Positions 22,880-31,216 of a DNA stretch of 64,000 nt are shown piece by piece. A model generated the notes under the pieces. That model had not been told where the DNA came from. It ran no database searches and saw nothing but the letters and a program-made list of their open reading frames with translations. A program made the translations under genes and the position numbers. Where the stretch lies: positions 1 through 64,000 of the forward strand of contig JAZKDW010000029.1 in assembly GCA_040387375.1 (NCBI GenBank), read 5' to 3'. The stretch is from JAZKDW01 sp040387375. Lineage in GTDB: Bacteria; Pseudomonadota; Gammaproteobacteria; Burkholderiales; Burkholderiaceae_D. Each line of letters begins with the position of its first letter. Within the stretch, counting starts at the first letter, position 1.

Positions 22880-25312
22880 TCAGGGACGCAAGGTCAACAC
22901 GCCCAGTTTCCCCTCCTCCACCGACTCCCTGCGCATCTTCATCGGCAAATAATCCACCTCGGCCCAGCGCTGCGCATAATTCCGGTACAGCGGCGACAGC
23001 ACATTTCCGGACTGCCCGGTCGAATGCATGAAGCGCGAATTCTCCAGGTCCGACAAATCGTATAACGCCCGCAGGCTGGCTGCGTGCCGGTTGGCGAATG
23101 GCGCCGCTTCATCGCGCAGATTATGCCGGCCGACATTGATCGTGAAAGTATCGCCAGGTGTGGGAACACGGATATCGAACAGCCACGCGAGCGCCGGCAC
23201 CTTGGCGAATGGCCGATGTTCGGACAGCGCGGCATGCGCCTCGCCCCAACGCCACGCCGCCATGTCGGCGCCATGGCGCCGCGCCAGGTCATTCAGTGCG
23301 CGTTCGAGCGACAAGGACAACACGTCGGCACAGGTTTGCGGCGCCGCAGCCGGCGCGGCAGCGACATCGCGGCACCAGCTGCCCTGCCCGTCCACGTTCT
23401 TCAGCACATTGACCATCGGCTGATGCACATTGCGCTGTTCCCAGAAATCCTTCATCAAGGCCTCGCCCAGCTCATCGGCAAAGATCAAGCGCGAAGCCTC
23501 CCTCACCCATGCATTGAAGATCAGCCCCTCGGCACGCTGCGCAGCCATCGCGCCATCCCATGCCGACAAAACGGTCAACGCCGACCGCGCGCGATCCGAG
23601 CGTGGCGCCGTCTGCAGCAGGACGGGCAGCAATTCCCGCGCGGCCAGAGACACATGATCTTTCTGGATACCGGCAAAACTGCGCATGTCGTGCATGGGCC
23701 GGGCGTCGAGCAAGGTCTCGATCCGCTGCACGCGGAAAGGCAAGGCCCATTCGCTGGTTAAAAAATGCGGATAATCAGCACCGACTATTTTCTGGTTCGC
23801 GGTGACGATGCGCTGCGCTGCCGGATTGAAGCGGCGCGGCAATTCATCGAAGGCAATGAAGCCGTCCCAGTCATAACGGCTGTCCCATCCTGGCGCCGGC
23901 GCCAGGCCCATCAAATCATTACCGGGCTTGCGGACCGGCACCTTTCCGGGCGCAATGTAACCGATGTTGCCGTCGACATCGGCGTAGACGATATTTTGCT
24001 GTGGCGCGCTGAAGTTCTTCACGACATCGAGGAAGCCGGGCCAGTTCTGCGCCCGGTTCAAATCGATCGCCGCCTGCATGGTGCGGTCGTCGGGCCGCAA
24101 TGCGGTCCACGCAAAAGCAATGACGTATTTCGCCGCATCCACCGGCGCCCGGCCGGCGAACGGCGACGCGCCGGTCAGCACCGGACCGTGGCGGGTTTCA
24201 CGCACTTCGAGTGTTACATCGGGCGCGCCCTTGACCTTGATGGTCTCGGTGCGCAGCGTGAAATCGGCCCAGCCATCAGGCGTCTGGTATTGCTTCGCGT
24301 TCTGCGGATTGATGCGCTCGATGAATAAATCCTGCACATCGGGGCCGGTGTTGGTGAAGCCCCACGCGATGCGATCATTGCGGCCCAGGATGACGGAGGG
24401 CACACCCGGCAAGGTGGCGCCGATGGTGTTCAGCCCCGGCGCCGACAAGTGAGCGAAGTACCACAAACCCGGCGCCGACAGGCCCAGATGCGGGTCGTTC
24501 GCCAGCAAGGGTTTGCCGGTTTCGGACAACTGGCCGGACACCACCCAATTGTTCGAGCCCATGCCATCGACATGCGATGGCGGCGCCATGGCGGCCACTT
24601 TTACCAGTTGCTCCGTGGTGCCTGACAACTCGCGGTACAGCTTGGTGTAATCGCGGGTTTTTAATATCGCATCGCCCGGATAAGGCGGCAGGAATATGTT
24701 GATCTGGGACAGCGGCAGGCGTTGCGACAGGCGCATGCGCAGCAGCTCCTGGGTCCAGTTGCCGCCCAGGTCCCAGGCCATCATGGTGAGCCAGCCAACC
24801 GAATCGACAGGCTGCCACGGCGCGGGCGCGGGTGCGCCAGTGAGAATGAATTCCGGCGGCAATGGCCCGCTGCGCCGTTCCAGGTAAGCATTGACACCGT
24901 TCGCATAGGCATCCAGTACCGCGCGCGTCGCCGCCGGAAGATTGGCAAGGATCGCCTCGGCATTGCGGCGTACTCCCAGCGTGCGCAGAAAACGGTCGCT
25001 GCCCACCGCATTGGGGCCAAGAATCTCCGCCAAACGTCCGGCCGCGACGCGGCGGTTGATCTCCATTTGCCACAGGCGATCCTGCGCATGCACGTAGCCC
25101 AGCGAAAAATAGGCATCATTCGCACTCCGCGCGTAAATATGCGGTATACCTTCGGCATCGCGCACGATATCGGTTGAAGCCTGCAAGCCGCCCAGCCGGA
25201 TACTGCCGTCGATCTGCGGCTGGCTCGCACTCCGGTACCATCCGGCCAAACCGGTCAGGATCAGCAACAGGGCAAGTACCGCCCACCCCAGTTTTTTCAA
25301 AAATGTTTGCAT
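22880..25312 (-). CDS. Penicillin acylase family amidase (Ntn-hydrolase)
   Basis: An 810-residue precursor with an N-terminal hydrophobic segment (KLGWAVLALLLILTGLAGW, residues 7-25) acting as signal or anchor. The alpha-chain motif DAEGIPHIYARSANDAYFSLGY lies near residue 53. The autocatalytic site is in DGMGSNNWVVSG, where the Ser after Gly would become the N-terminal nucleophile of the beta chain, followed by LLANDPHLG. It cleaves amide bonds of acylated compounds: penicillins, acyl-homoserine lactones or other N-acyl amides. The family does not let the natural substrate be read from sequence; quorum quenching is one known role. Confidence 0.9.
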   Translation of the reverse strand: MQTFLKKLGWAVLALLLILTGLAGWYRSASQPQIDGSIRLGGLQASTDIVRDAEGIPHIYARSANDAYFSLGYVHAQDRLWQMEINRRVAAGRLAEILGPNAVGSDRFLRTLGVRRNAEAILANLPAATRAVLDAYANGVNAYLERRSGPLPPEFILTGAPAPAPWQPVDSVGWLTMMAWDLGGNWTQELLRMRLSQRLPLSQINIFLPPYPGDAILKTRDYTKLYRELSGTTEQLVKVAAMAPPSHVDGMGSNNWVVSGQLSETGKPLLANDPHLGLSAPGLWYFAHLSAPGLNTIGATLPGVPSVILGRNDRIAWGFTNTGPDVQDLFIERINPQNAKQYQTPDGWADFTLRTETIKVKGAPDVTLEVRETRHGPVLTGASPFAGRAPVDAAKYVIAFAWTALRPDDRTMQAAIDLNRAQNWPGFLDVVKNFSAPQQNIVYADVDGNIGYIAPGKVPVRKPGNDLMGLAPAPGWDSRYDWDGFIAFDELPRRFNPAAQRIVTANQKIVGADYPHFLTSEWALPFRVQRIETLLDARPMHDMRSFAGIQKDHVSLAARELLPVLLQTAPRSDRARSALTVLSAWDGAMAAQRAEGLIFNAWVREASRLIFADELGEALMKDFWEQRNVHQPMVNVLKNVDGQGSWCRDVAAAPAAAPQTCADVLSLSLERALNDLARRHGADMAAWRWGEAHAALSEHRPFAKVPALAWLFDIRVPTPGDTFTINVGRHNLRDEAAPFANRHAASLRALYDLSDLENSRFMHSTGQSGNVLSPLYRNYAQRWAEVDYLPMKMRRESVEEGKLGVLTLRP

Positions 25313-25435
25313 GTGCCTGTCTGCCTGATTGTATTTTCAGATTCCGGCATCAGATTATCATGCTCTAAAATTGCAATGCGTCCGATTGCCAAATGGAATA
25401 TAGTCATGGCACCCCTCCTAGATAACAATATTTTT

Positions 25436-27052
25436 ATGAAATTCGATGTAGCAATTATCGGCAGCGGGCTGGCCGGTTTGTCGGTGGCCTTGCATTTGGC
25501 AAAGACACAAAAAGTGGTCGTCATTTCGAAACTGGCATTGCTCGACGGTGCCAGCAACTGGGCTCAGGGCGGTATCGCTGCGGTGCTTGATTCGGGCGAC
25601 AGTCACGAACAGCATCTGTCCGATACCCTGATCGCCGGCGCCGGCTTGTGCGACGAAAGTGCGACACGCTACATCGTCGAGCATGGACGTGAAGCCATCG
25701 ACTGGCTGATCGAGCAAGGCGTGCCGTTCACCCGCGATGAAAAAGCCGAGCTGGGTTTTCACCTGACCCGTGAAGGCGGCCATAGCCAGCGCCGCATCAT
25801 CCATGCCGCCGACGCCACCGGCCACGCGGTGCAGGTGACGCTGGAGCAGAAGGCGCGCTCCCATCCGAATATCACCCTGCTCGAAAACCATTACGCAATC
25901 GACCTGATCACGTCCGGCAAGCTGGGCGCAACCACGATTGCGCCGCGCTGCCTGGGCCTGTATGTGCAGGACGTCACAAGCGGCAAGGTGCTGACGCTGG
26001 CGGCGGACCACACGGTGCTGGCCACCGGCGGCGCCGGCAAGGTCTACCTGTACACCACCAATCCGGACACCGCCACCGGCGACGGCATCGCGATGGCCTG
26101 GCGCGCCGGTTGCCGCGTCGCCAACATGGAGTTCATCCAGTTCCATCCGACCTGCCTGTACCACCCGTATGCCAAGTCGTTCCTGATCAGCGAGGCGGTG
26201 CGCGGCGAAGGCGGCGTGCTCAAATTGCCGGCCTCGGCCGGCGCCGCCGCGGGCACACGTTTCATGCCGGCGCACGATGAGCGGGCCGAACTTGCGCCGC
26301 GCGACATCGTGGCGCGGGCAATCGACTTTGAAATGAAAAAGCGCGGCCTGGATTATGTCGATCTCGATATCAGCCACCAGCCGCCGGCATTCCTGAAAGA
26401 GCACTTCCCGACCATCCTCGCGCGCTGCCTGGAACTCGGGATCGACATCACCACACAGCCGATTCCGGTGGTGCCGGCGGCGCATTACACCTGCGGCGGC
26501 ATCGTCACCGACATGTCCGGCCGCACCGACCTGCCCGGCCTGTACGCGGTCGGCGAGACCACCTATACCGGACTGCATGGCGCCAACCGGCTGGCCAGCA
26601 ATTCGCTGCTGGAATGCCTGGTGCTCGGCCGCGCGGCGGCGGAGCATATCGACAAGCAGCCGAAACCGAAAGCGATACCGCTGCCGGCCTGGGATGAAAG
26701 CCGTGTCACCGACGCCGATGAGGAAGTTGTCATCACGCAGAACTGGGACGAGTTGCGGCGCTTCATGTGGAACTACGTCAGTATCGTGCGCACCACCAAG
26801 CGACTGGAACGCGCGCAGCATCGGATCAAGCTGCTGAAGGAAGAAATCGACGAGTATTACGCGAACTTCCGCATCACCCGCGACCTGCTGGAATTGCGCA
26901 ACCTGGTGGAAGTCGCCTCGCTGATCGTCAACAGCGCATTGTCGCGGCGCGAAAGCCGCGGCCTGCATTTCAGCCAGGATTATCCGGAAACCTTGCCGAA
27001 GGCATTGCCAACGGTGTTGTCGCCGGATAAACCGGCGGTGGCGAAACGCTGA
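25436..27052 (+). CDS. nadB: L-aspartate oxidase
   Basis: A 538-residue flavoprotein that oxidises L-aspartate to iminoaspartate, the first step of de novo NAD synthesis. The FAD-binding motif GSGLAGLSVALHLA is at the N-terminus. Family blocks include SNWAQGGIAAV, EGGHSQRRIIHAADATG, HPTCLYHP, THGANRLASNSLLE-like GLHGANRLASNSLLE, and the C-terminal helical domain. I start at the ATG of MKFDVAIIGSG; an in-frame ATG at 25406 with GGA upstream would add ten residues and cannot be excluded. It converges on nadC across an inverted repeat. Confidence 0.93.
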   Translation: MKFDVAIIGSGLAGLSVALHLAKTQKVVVISKLALLDGASNWAQGGIAAVLDSGDSHEQHLSDTLIAGAGLCDESATRYIVEHGREAIDWLIEQGVPFTRDEKAELGFHLTREGGHSQRRIIHAADATGHAVQVTLEQKARSHPNITLLENHYAIDLITSGKLGATTIAPRCLGLYVQDVTSGKVLTLAADHTVLATGGAGKVYLYTTNPDTATGDGIAMAWRAGCRVANMEFIQFHPTCLYHPYAKSFLISEAVRGEGGVLKLPASAGAAAGTRFMPAHDERAELAPRDIVARAIDFEMKKRGLDYVDLDISHQPPAFLKEHFPTILARCLELGIDITTQPIPVVPAAHYTCGGIVTDMSGRTDLPGLYAVGETTYTGLHGANRLASNSLLECLVLGRAAAEHIDKQPKPKAIPLPAWDESRVTDADEEVVITQNWDELRRFMWNYVSIVRTTKRLERAQHRIKLLKEEIDEYYANFRITRDLLELRNLVEVASLIVNSALSRRESRGLHFSQDYPETLPKALPTVLSPDKPAVAKR

Positions 27053-27143
27053 GGCCTGCGAAGGGTCTAAATCCATTCATGCGGTCTGGCTGAGCGTATC
27101 GCTGGTGGGATCGGCATGAAGGCATCCTGATGCAGGCTCAGCC

Positions 27144-27229
27144 TGGATTCCCGCTTTCGCGGGAATGACGGTAGTGAGAGTGTAGATCGTACCAATTACT
27201 ACCGTCATTCCCGCGAAAGCGGGAATCCA
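27144..27229. repeat. Perfect 32-bp inverted repeat between convergent nadB and nadC
   Basis: Two arms (27144-27175 and 27198-27229) are exact reverse complements separated by 22 bp. Each arm holds its own small hairpin (CCCGCTTTCGCGGG). The unit ATTCCCGCGAAAGCGGGAAT is a common dispersed repeat type in proteobacterial genomes, here as a REPIN-like twin. It lies in the 189 bp between two convergent genes and could end transcription from both sides. Confidence 0.85.
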
Positions 27230-27241
27230 TAACCCGCTCGC

Positions 27242-28108
27242 TTACCCGATCACCCGCAGCGAATAATCGGTCGCCCTGACATCCTTGGTCAGGCTGCCGA
27301 TCGAAATCCGGTCCACGCCGGTTTCAGCGATCGCTCGCACCGTCTCCATGTTGACGCCGCCCGATGCTTCCAGCACCGCCCGTCCGCCGCTGATGTCCAC
27401 TGCCGCGCGCATGTCGCCGAGGTTGAAATTGTCGAGCAGGATCGAGGTCGCACCCGCGGCCAGCGCTTCCCTCAGCTCATCGAGGGTTTCCGTTTCGATC
27501 TGGATCGGCACCCCCGCATCCAGCGCTTGCGCGGCCCGCATCGCGGCGGTGATGCCGCCGGCGGCCGCGATATGGTTTTCCTTGATCAACATGGCATCGT
27601 ACAGGGCCATCCTGTGGTTGACGCCGCCGCCTACGCGCACCGCATATTTCTCCGCCTGGCGCAGACCCGGCAAGGTCTTGCGGGTATCGAGTATGACCGA
27701 ACGGGTGCCCTGGATGACGTCGACATAACGGCGGGTTGCGCTGGCAACAGCGGACAGCAGTTGCAGGAAGTTCAGGGCCGAACGCTCCGCGGTCATCAGC
27801 GCACGCGCCGGCGCCTCGATCGAGCAGGCGATGGTATCGGCAGCCATCATGTCGCCTTCGGCATATTTCCAGTCGATGCGGATGCGCTGGTCGACCTGTT
27901 TCATCACCCCTTCGAACCATGGCGCGCCGCACAGGATTGCCGCTTCACGCACGGTAACGGTGGCCTTGACCCATTCGTTTTCGGGCACCAGCCTGCCGGT
28001 AACGTCGCCGCTGCCGACATCCTCCGCCAGCGCCGCGGTAATGTTCGCTTCAAAAGACTGAACCAGTGCCGCATCAAACGGGGCGAAGGAATTTTTCAAT
28101 GTGCTCAT
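27242..28108 (-). CDS. nadC: Nicotinate-nucleotide pyrophosphorylase (carboxylating)
   Basis: A 288-residue quinolinate phosphoribosyltransferase: quinolinate plus PRPP gives nicotinate mononucleotide and CO2. Family landmarks are AALAEDVGSGDVT, ILDTRKTLPGLRQAEKYAV, GGGVNHRMALYDAMLIKENH, and VDRISIGSLTKDVRATDYS at the C-terminus. It overlaps nadA by 4 bp, so NadA and NadC are co-translated. Confidence 0.95.
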   Translation of the reverse strand: MSTLKNSFAPFDAALVQSFEANITAALAEDVGSGDVTGRLVPENEWVKATVTVREAAILCGAPWFEGVMKQVDQRIRIDWKYAEGDMMAADTIACSIEAPARALMTAERSALNFLQLLSAVASATRRYVDVIQGTRSVILDTRKTLPGLRQAEKYAVRVGGGVNHRMALYDAMLIKENHIAAAGGITAAMRAAQALDAGVPIQIETETLDELREALAAGATSILLDNFNLGDMRAAVDISGGRAVLEASGGVNMETVRAIAETGVDRISIGSLTKDVRATDYSLRVIG

Positions 28109-29244
28109 GCCGGACCTACTCCTGAAAATAATGTTTGTTCTTTTGCCAGATCACCCGATGGTCGGACGTTGGCTTTTTGACGGGCCGCAAAGTCCAGCAT
28201 GCGGTCGATGCACACATAGGCCTTGCGCCCGATTTCCGGCTCCACATGGATTTCGTTGAGGCCGGATTCGAGCACCTCGGCCAGGTTTTGCAAGCTGTTC
28301 ATCGCCATCCACGGACAGTGCGCGCAGCTCTTGCAAGTGGCGCTGTTGCCGGCGGTCGGCGCCTCGATGAAAATCTTGCCCGGCGCCGCCAGCCGCATCT
28401 TGTGCAGGATGCCGTTGTCGGTCGCGACGATGAATTCCTGCGCATCCAGCGATTGTGTCGCCGCGATCAACGCCGACGTCGAGCCCACCACATCGGCCAG
28501 CGCCACCACCGCCGCCGGCGATTCCGGATGCACCAGCACCTTGGCATTCGGGTGTTCCTGCTTCAACAGTTCCAGCTCGACACCCTTGAATTCATCATGC
28601 ACCAGGCACGAGCCCTGCCACAGCAGCATGTCGGCGCCGGTCTGCTTCTGTATGTAATCGCCCAGATGCTTGTCGGGCGCCCACAGGATTTTCTTGCCCT
28701 GCGCATGCAGGTGGGCGACGATTTGCAGGCCGATCGACGACGTTACCATCCAGTCGGCGCGCGCCTTGACGGCGGCGCTGGTGTTGGCGTAGACCACGAC
28801 GGTACGATCCGGATGCGCATCGCAGAAGGCGGCAAATTCGTCAGCCGGGCAACCGAGGTCGAGCGAGCATGTGGCGTCGAGGTCCGGCATCAGGATGCGC
28901 TTGTCCGGGCTCAGGATCTTGGCGGTCTCGCCCATGAATTTGACACCGGCAACGACCAGCGTCCTGGCCGGATGGTCACGCCCGAAACGCGCCATTTCCA
29001 GCGAATCCGACACACAACCGCCGGTTTCCTCCGCCAGGTCCTGCAAATCGGCGTCGACATAATAGTGGGCCACCAGCACGGCTTCGCGCTCTTTCAGCAG
29101 GCGCTTGATGCGTTCCTTGAGCGCGGCCTTTTCCGCGGCGGTCGGCACTGCCGGCACCCGGGCCCAGGCCGCGGAGGTGCAACTGCCGCCGCTGTTCATG
29201 GCGGGTCGTTCGAATTCGACGGTTTTGATGGTTTGAATTTGCAT
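28105..29244 (-). CDS. nadA: Quinolinate synthase
   Basis: A 379-residue [4Fe-4S] enzyme that condenses iminoaspartate with dihydroxyacetone phosphate to quinolinate. The three cluster cysteines of the family fall in the expected blocks: the ATCSLDLGC region, WQGSCLVHDEF, and CKSCAHCPWMAMNSL. Substrate-binding blocks HYYVDADLQDLAE and VGSTSALI are present. I start at MQIQTIKTVEFERP; a longer frame exists upstream, and a Shine-Dalgarno sequence is weak in both cases. Together with nadC and nadB this gives the complete de novo pathway to nicotinate mononucleotide. Confidence 0.94.
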   Translation of the reverse strand: MQIQTIKTVEFERPAMNSGGSCTSAAWARVPAVPTAAEKAALKERIKRLLKEREAVLVAHYYVDADLQDLAEETGGCVSDSLEMARFGRDHPARTLVVAGVKFMGETAKILSPDKRILMPDLDATCSLDLGCPADEFAAFCDAHPDRTVVVYANTSAAVKARADWMVTSSIGLQIVAHLHAQGKKILWAPDKHLGDYIQKQTGADMLLWQGSCLVHDEFKGVELELLKQEHPNAKVLVHPESPAAVVALADVVGSTSALIAATQSLDAQEFIVATDNGILHKMRLAAPGKIFIEAPTAGNSATCKSCAHCPWMAMNSLQNLAEVLESGLNEIHVEPEIGRKAYVCIDRMLDFAARQKANVRPSGDLAKEQTLFSGVGPA

Positions 29245-29560
29245 GATGTCTGGATATGATATCGATGAAAGCGGATACAAGGTGCCCGCGCCACACAGGT
29301 TTGGTTTATTTCAGTGGAGGGCGAAATGATACCAGCATCATAAGGCGCATTCAGTATTTGCGCAGGGCAGCGGCTATTTTGCTGGCAAAGGTATCCGACG
29401 GCACGAGAGCTTGCCGTTTGCACAAAAAAGTGAGGAAATGCAGGTTGCTACAGGGACGCGCCGGTACCGGCGGACATTGCGAGGCAGTCGCCGTCACCAG
29501 CGACTGCCTTTACCGGGAAAATTTATTTCCCGGTTATTTCAAGAACGTGTGAAGCCGGAA
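29245..29560. other. Intergenic region with two tandem hairpins
   Basis: No credible gene is present. It should contain the nadA promoter. Near its end are two adjacent stems: GGCAGTCGC/GCGACTGCC (29483-29491 with 29500-29508) and ACCGGGAAA/TTTCCCGGT (29512-29520 with 29526-29534). They lie 27-78 bp beyond the stop of the minus-strand FAH-family gene, so they may end that operon, although no T-run follows. Confidence 0.6.
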
Positions 29561-30421
29561 TCACTCATCCCGTACCGAATTACGCAACACGCCCATGCCT
29601 TCCACTTCAATCTCGCACACATCGCCATGCTTCATGAACAGCTTGGGTGTACGGCCGAATCCGACACCGGAGGGTGTGCCCGTGATGATGATGTCGCCCG
29701 GCCGCAGTTCAACGTTGATCGAACAGATGCTGACCAGGGTCTCCATGTCGAAAATCATGTCGCGTGTGTTTGCGTTCTGCACGGTTTCGCCATTGAGGCG
29801 CGTCTGCAGCTGCAGCCCGCGCGCGGCCGCGGGCAGTTCATCGGCGCTGACGAATTCGGGTCCGAAGGCCCCGGTGGCGTCAAAGTTTTTTCCCATCATC
29901 CACTGCGTCGACTTGAACTGGAAATCCCGCACCGAACCTTCGTTGAAGATCGAATAGCCGGCGATATGCTCGAGCGCCTTTTCCTTGGGAATATGACGCC
30001 CGGCCTTGCCGATGACCGCGACCACCTCGCCCTCGTAATCGAACTCGATCGATACTTTCGGACGCACAATTTGGTCGCCATGCGCAACATACGTGCTTCT
30101 CCAGCGCGAAAACAGCACCGGATATTTCGGCAGATCCTTGTACGGGCTCTCGGCCACATGGTCGACGTAGTTCAGGCCGACGCAAATGATCTTGCTTGGG
30201 TTGAGCACCGGCGGCAGGTATTTCAGGCCGGTCAGCGGAATCCGGCTTTTTGCCGCGGCGATTGCTTTCGTGACGGCGTCGCTGCCGGCCGTGCCAAGCG
30301 CCAGGATCGCTTCCAGGCTGTTGGGCAGGCTGGCATCGCCGCTGGCGAGCTCGACCAGTTCATCATTGATGCGCGCGCCCAATGCGGGCTGCCCGTTCTT
30401 TTCATAGGCGATGAGTCTCAT
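29561..30421 (-). CDS. Fumarylacetoacetate hydrolase family protein
   Basis: A 286-residue FAH-superfamily enzyme. The fold markers are KIICVGLNYVDHVAES, the acidic metal ligands in SIEFDYEGEVVAVIGK, and GDIIITGTPSGVGFG. Members hydrolyse C-C bonds of acylpyruvates, or isomerise or decarboxylate ring-cleavage products. The ATG of MRLIAYEKNGQPALG is preceded by AAAGGA; an upstream extension is not used. It is the last gene of the operon that begins with an extradiol dioxygenase, so it probably acts on that enzyme's product. The exact substrate is unknown. Confidence 0.88.
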   Translation of the reverse strand: MRLIAYEKNGQPALGARINDELVELASGDASLPNSLEAILALGTAGSDAVTKAIAAAKSRIPLTGLKYLPPVLNPSKIICVGLNYVDHVAESPYKDLPKYPVLFSRWRSTYVAHGDQIVRPKVSIEFDYEGEVVAVIGKAGRHIPKEKALEHIAGYSIFNEGSVRDFQFKSTQWMMGKNFDATGAFGPEFVSADELPAAARGLQLQTRLNGETVQNANTRDMIFDMETLVSICSINVELRPGDIIITGTPSGVGFGRTPKLFMKHGDVCEIEVEGMGVLRNSVRDE

Positions 30422-30496
30422 GGAAATCCTTTCAAGGTATAAATTGACAGCCTGTCCAGCAGGCTGCATGGTTGATTGTAAAAAATTCAGTCATTC

Positions 30497-31216
30497 TCAG
30501 TGCTCGGCCGATTCCAGCCCCAGGTAAGCGCGCCTGATTTCCGGCCGTTGCAGCAACTCCGACGGCACACCCTCGGCCACCATGCGCCCCTCTTCCAGCA
30601 CGTAAGCGCGGTGCGCTACCGCCATGGCCATCGACACGTTCTGCTCCACCAGCAGGATCGACATGCCTTTTTCATTTATCCGGCGGATCGCGTCGAACAT
30701 GTCGAGCACCACCAGCGGCGACAGCCCGAGTGAAGGTTCGTCCAGCAGCAGCAAGGTCGGCCGCGCCATCAGGGCGCGGCCGATGGCAACCATTTGCTGC
30801 TGCCCGCCGGACAGCGTGCCGGCCGCATACGGCAATTTTTCCTTCAGCGCCGGGAATAGCGAACAGACGTAATCGAGCGACTCCTGACGATGTGCGCGGG
30901 CCGGTCCGAGGAAGCTGCCCAGCTCCAGGTTTTCCAGCACGGACATGGATGTAAACAGCCGCCGCCCTTCCGGCACCACGGCCACGCCTGCCGCCAGAAA
31001 GCGATGTGCGGGTTCACGCGATACGTCATGCTTGCCGACCAGGATGCGGCCTGAGGTCACCCTGTTCAATCCGGCGATCGCATTGATCAGCGTGCTTTTG
31101 CCGGCCGCGTTCGGCCCCACCACACACACCAGCTCGCCCGGGGCAACCCGCAGCGACACATCCCACAATGCGGGCGCGGCTCCATAGTTCACTTGAATCC
31201 GGTCGACCTCAAGCAT
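30497..31216 (-). CDS. livF: Branched-chain-type ABC importer ATPase LivF (second importer)
   Basis: A 239-residue ABC ATPase with Walker A GPNAAGKST, signature LSGGQQQM, Walker B LLLLDEPSLGLSP and switch His replaced by Gln-Asn in VEQNVSMA, as is usual for LivF proteins. It overlaps the end of the fused LivM-LivG gene by 8 bp. Its partner genes on the same strand make a second HAAT importer distinct from the one at 9.9-14.5 kb. Confidence 0.92.
   Translation of the reverse strand: MLEVDRIQVNYGAAPALWDVSLRVAPGELVCVVGPNAAGKSTLINAIAGLNRVTSGRILVGKHDVSREPAHRFLAAGVAVVPEGRRLFTSMSVLENLELGSFLGPARAHRQESLDYVCSLFPALKEKLPYAAGTLSGGQQQMVAIGRALMARPTLLLLDEPSLGLSPLVVLDMFDAIRRINEKGMSILLVEQNVSMAMAVAHRAYVLEEGRMVAEGVPSELLQRPEIRRAYLGLESAEH

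Noticed and set aside
25418..27076. Minus-strand open frame of more than 500 codons opposite nadB
   Set aside because: nadB is unmistakable; the antisense frame has shadow composition and no domain.
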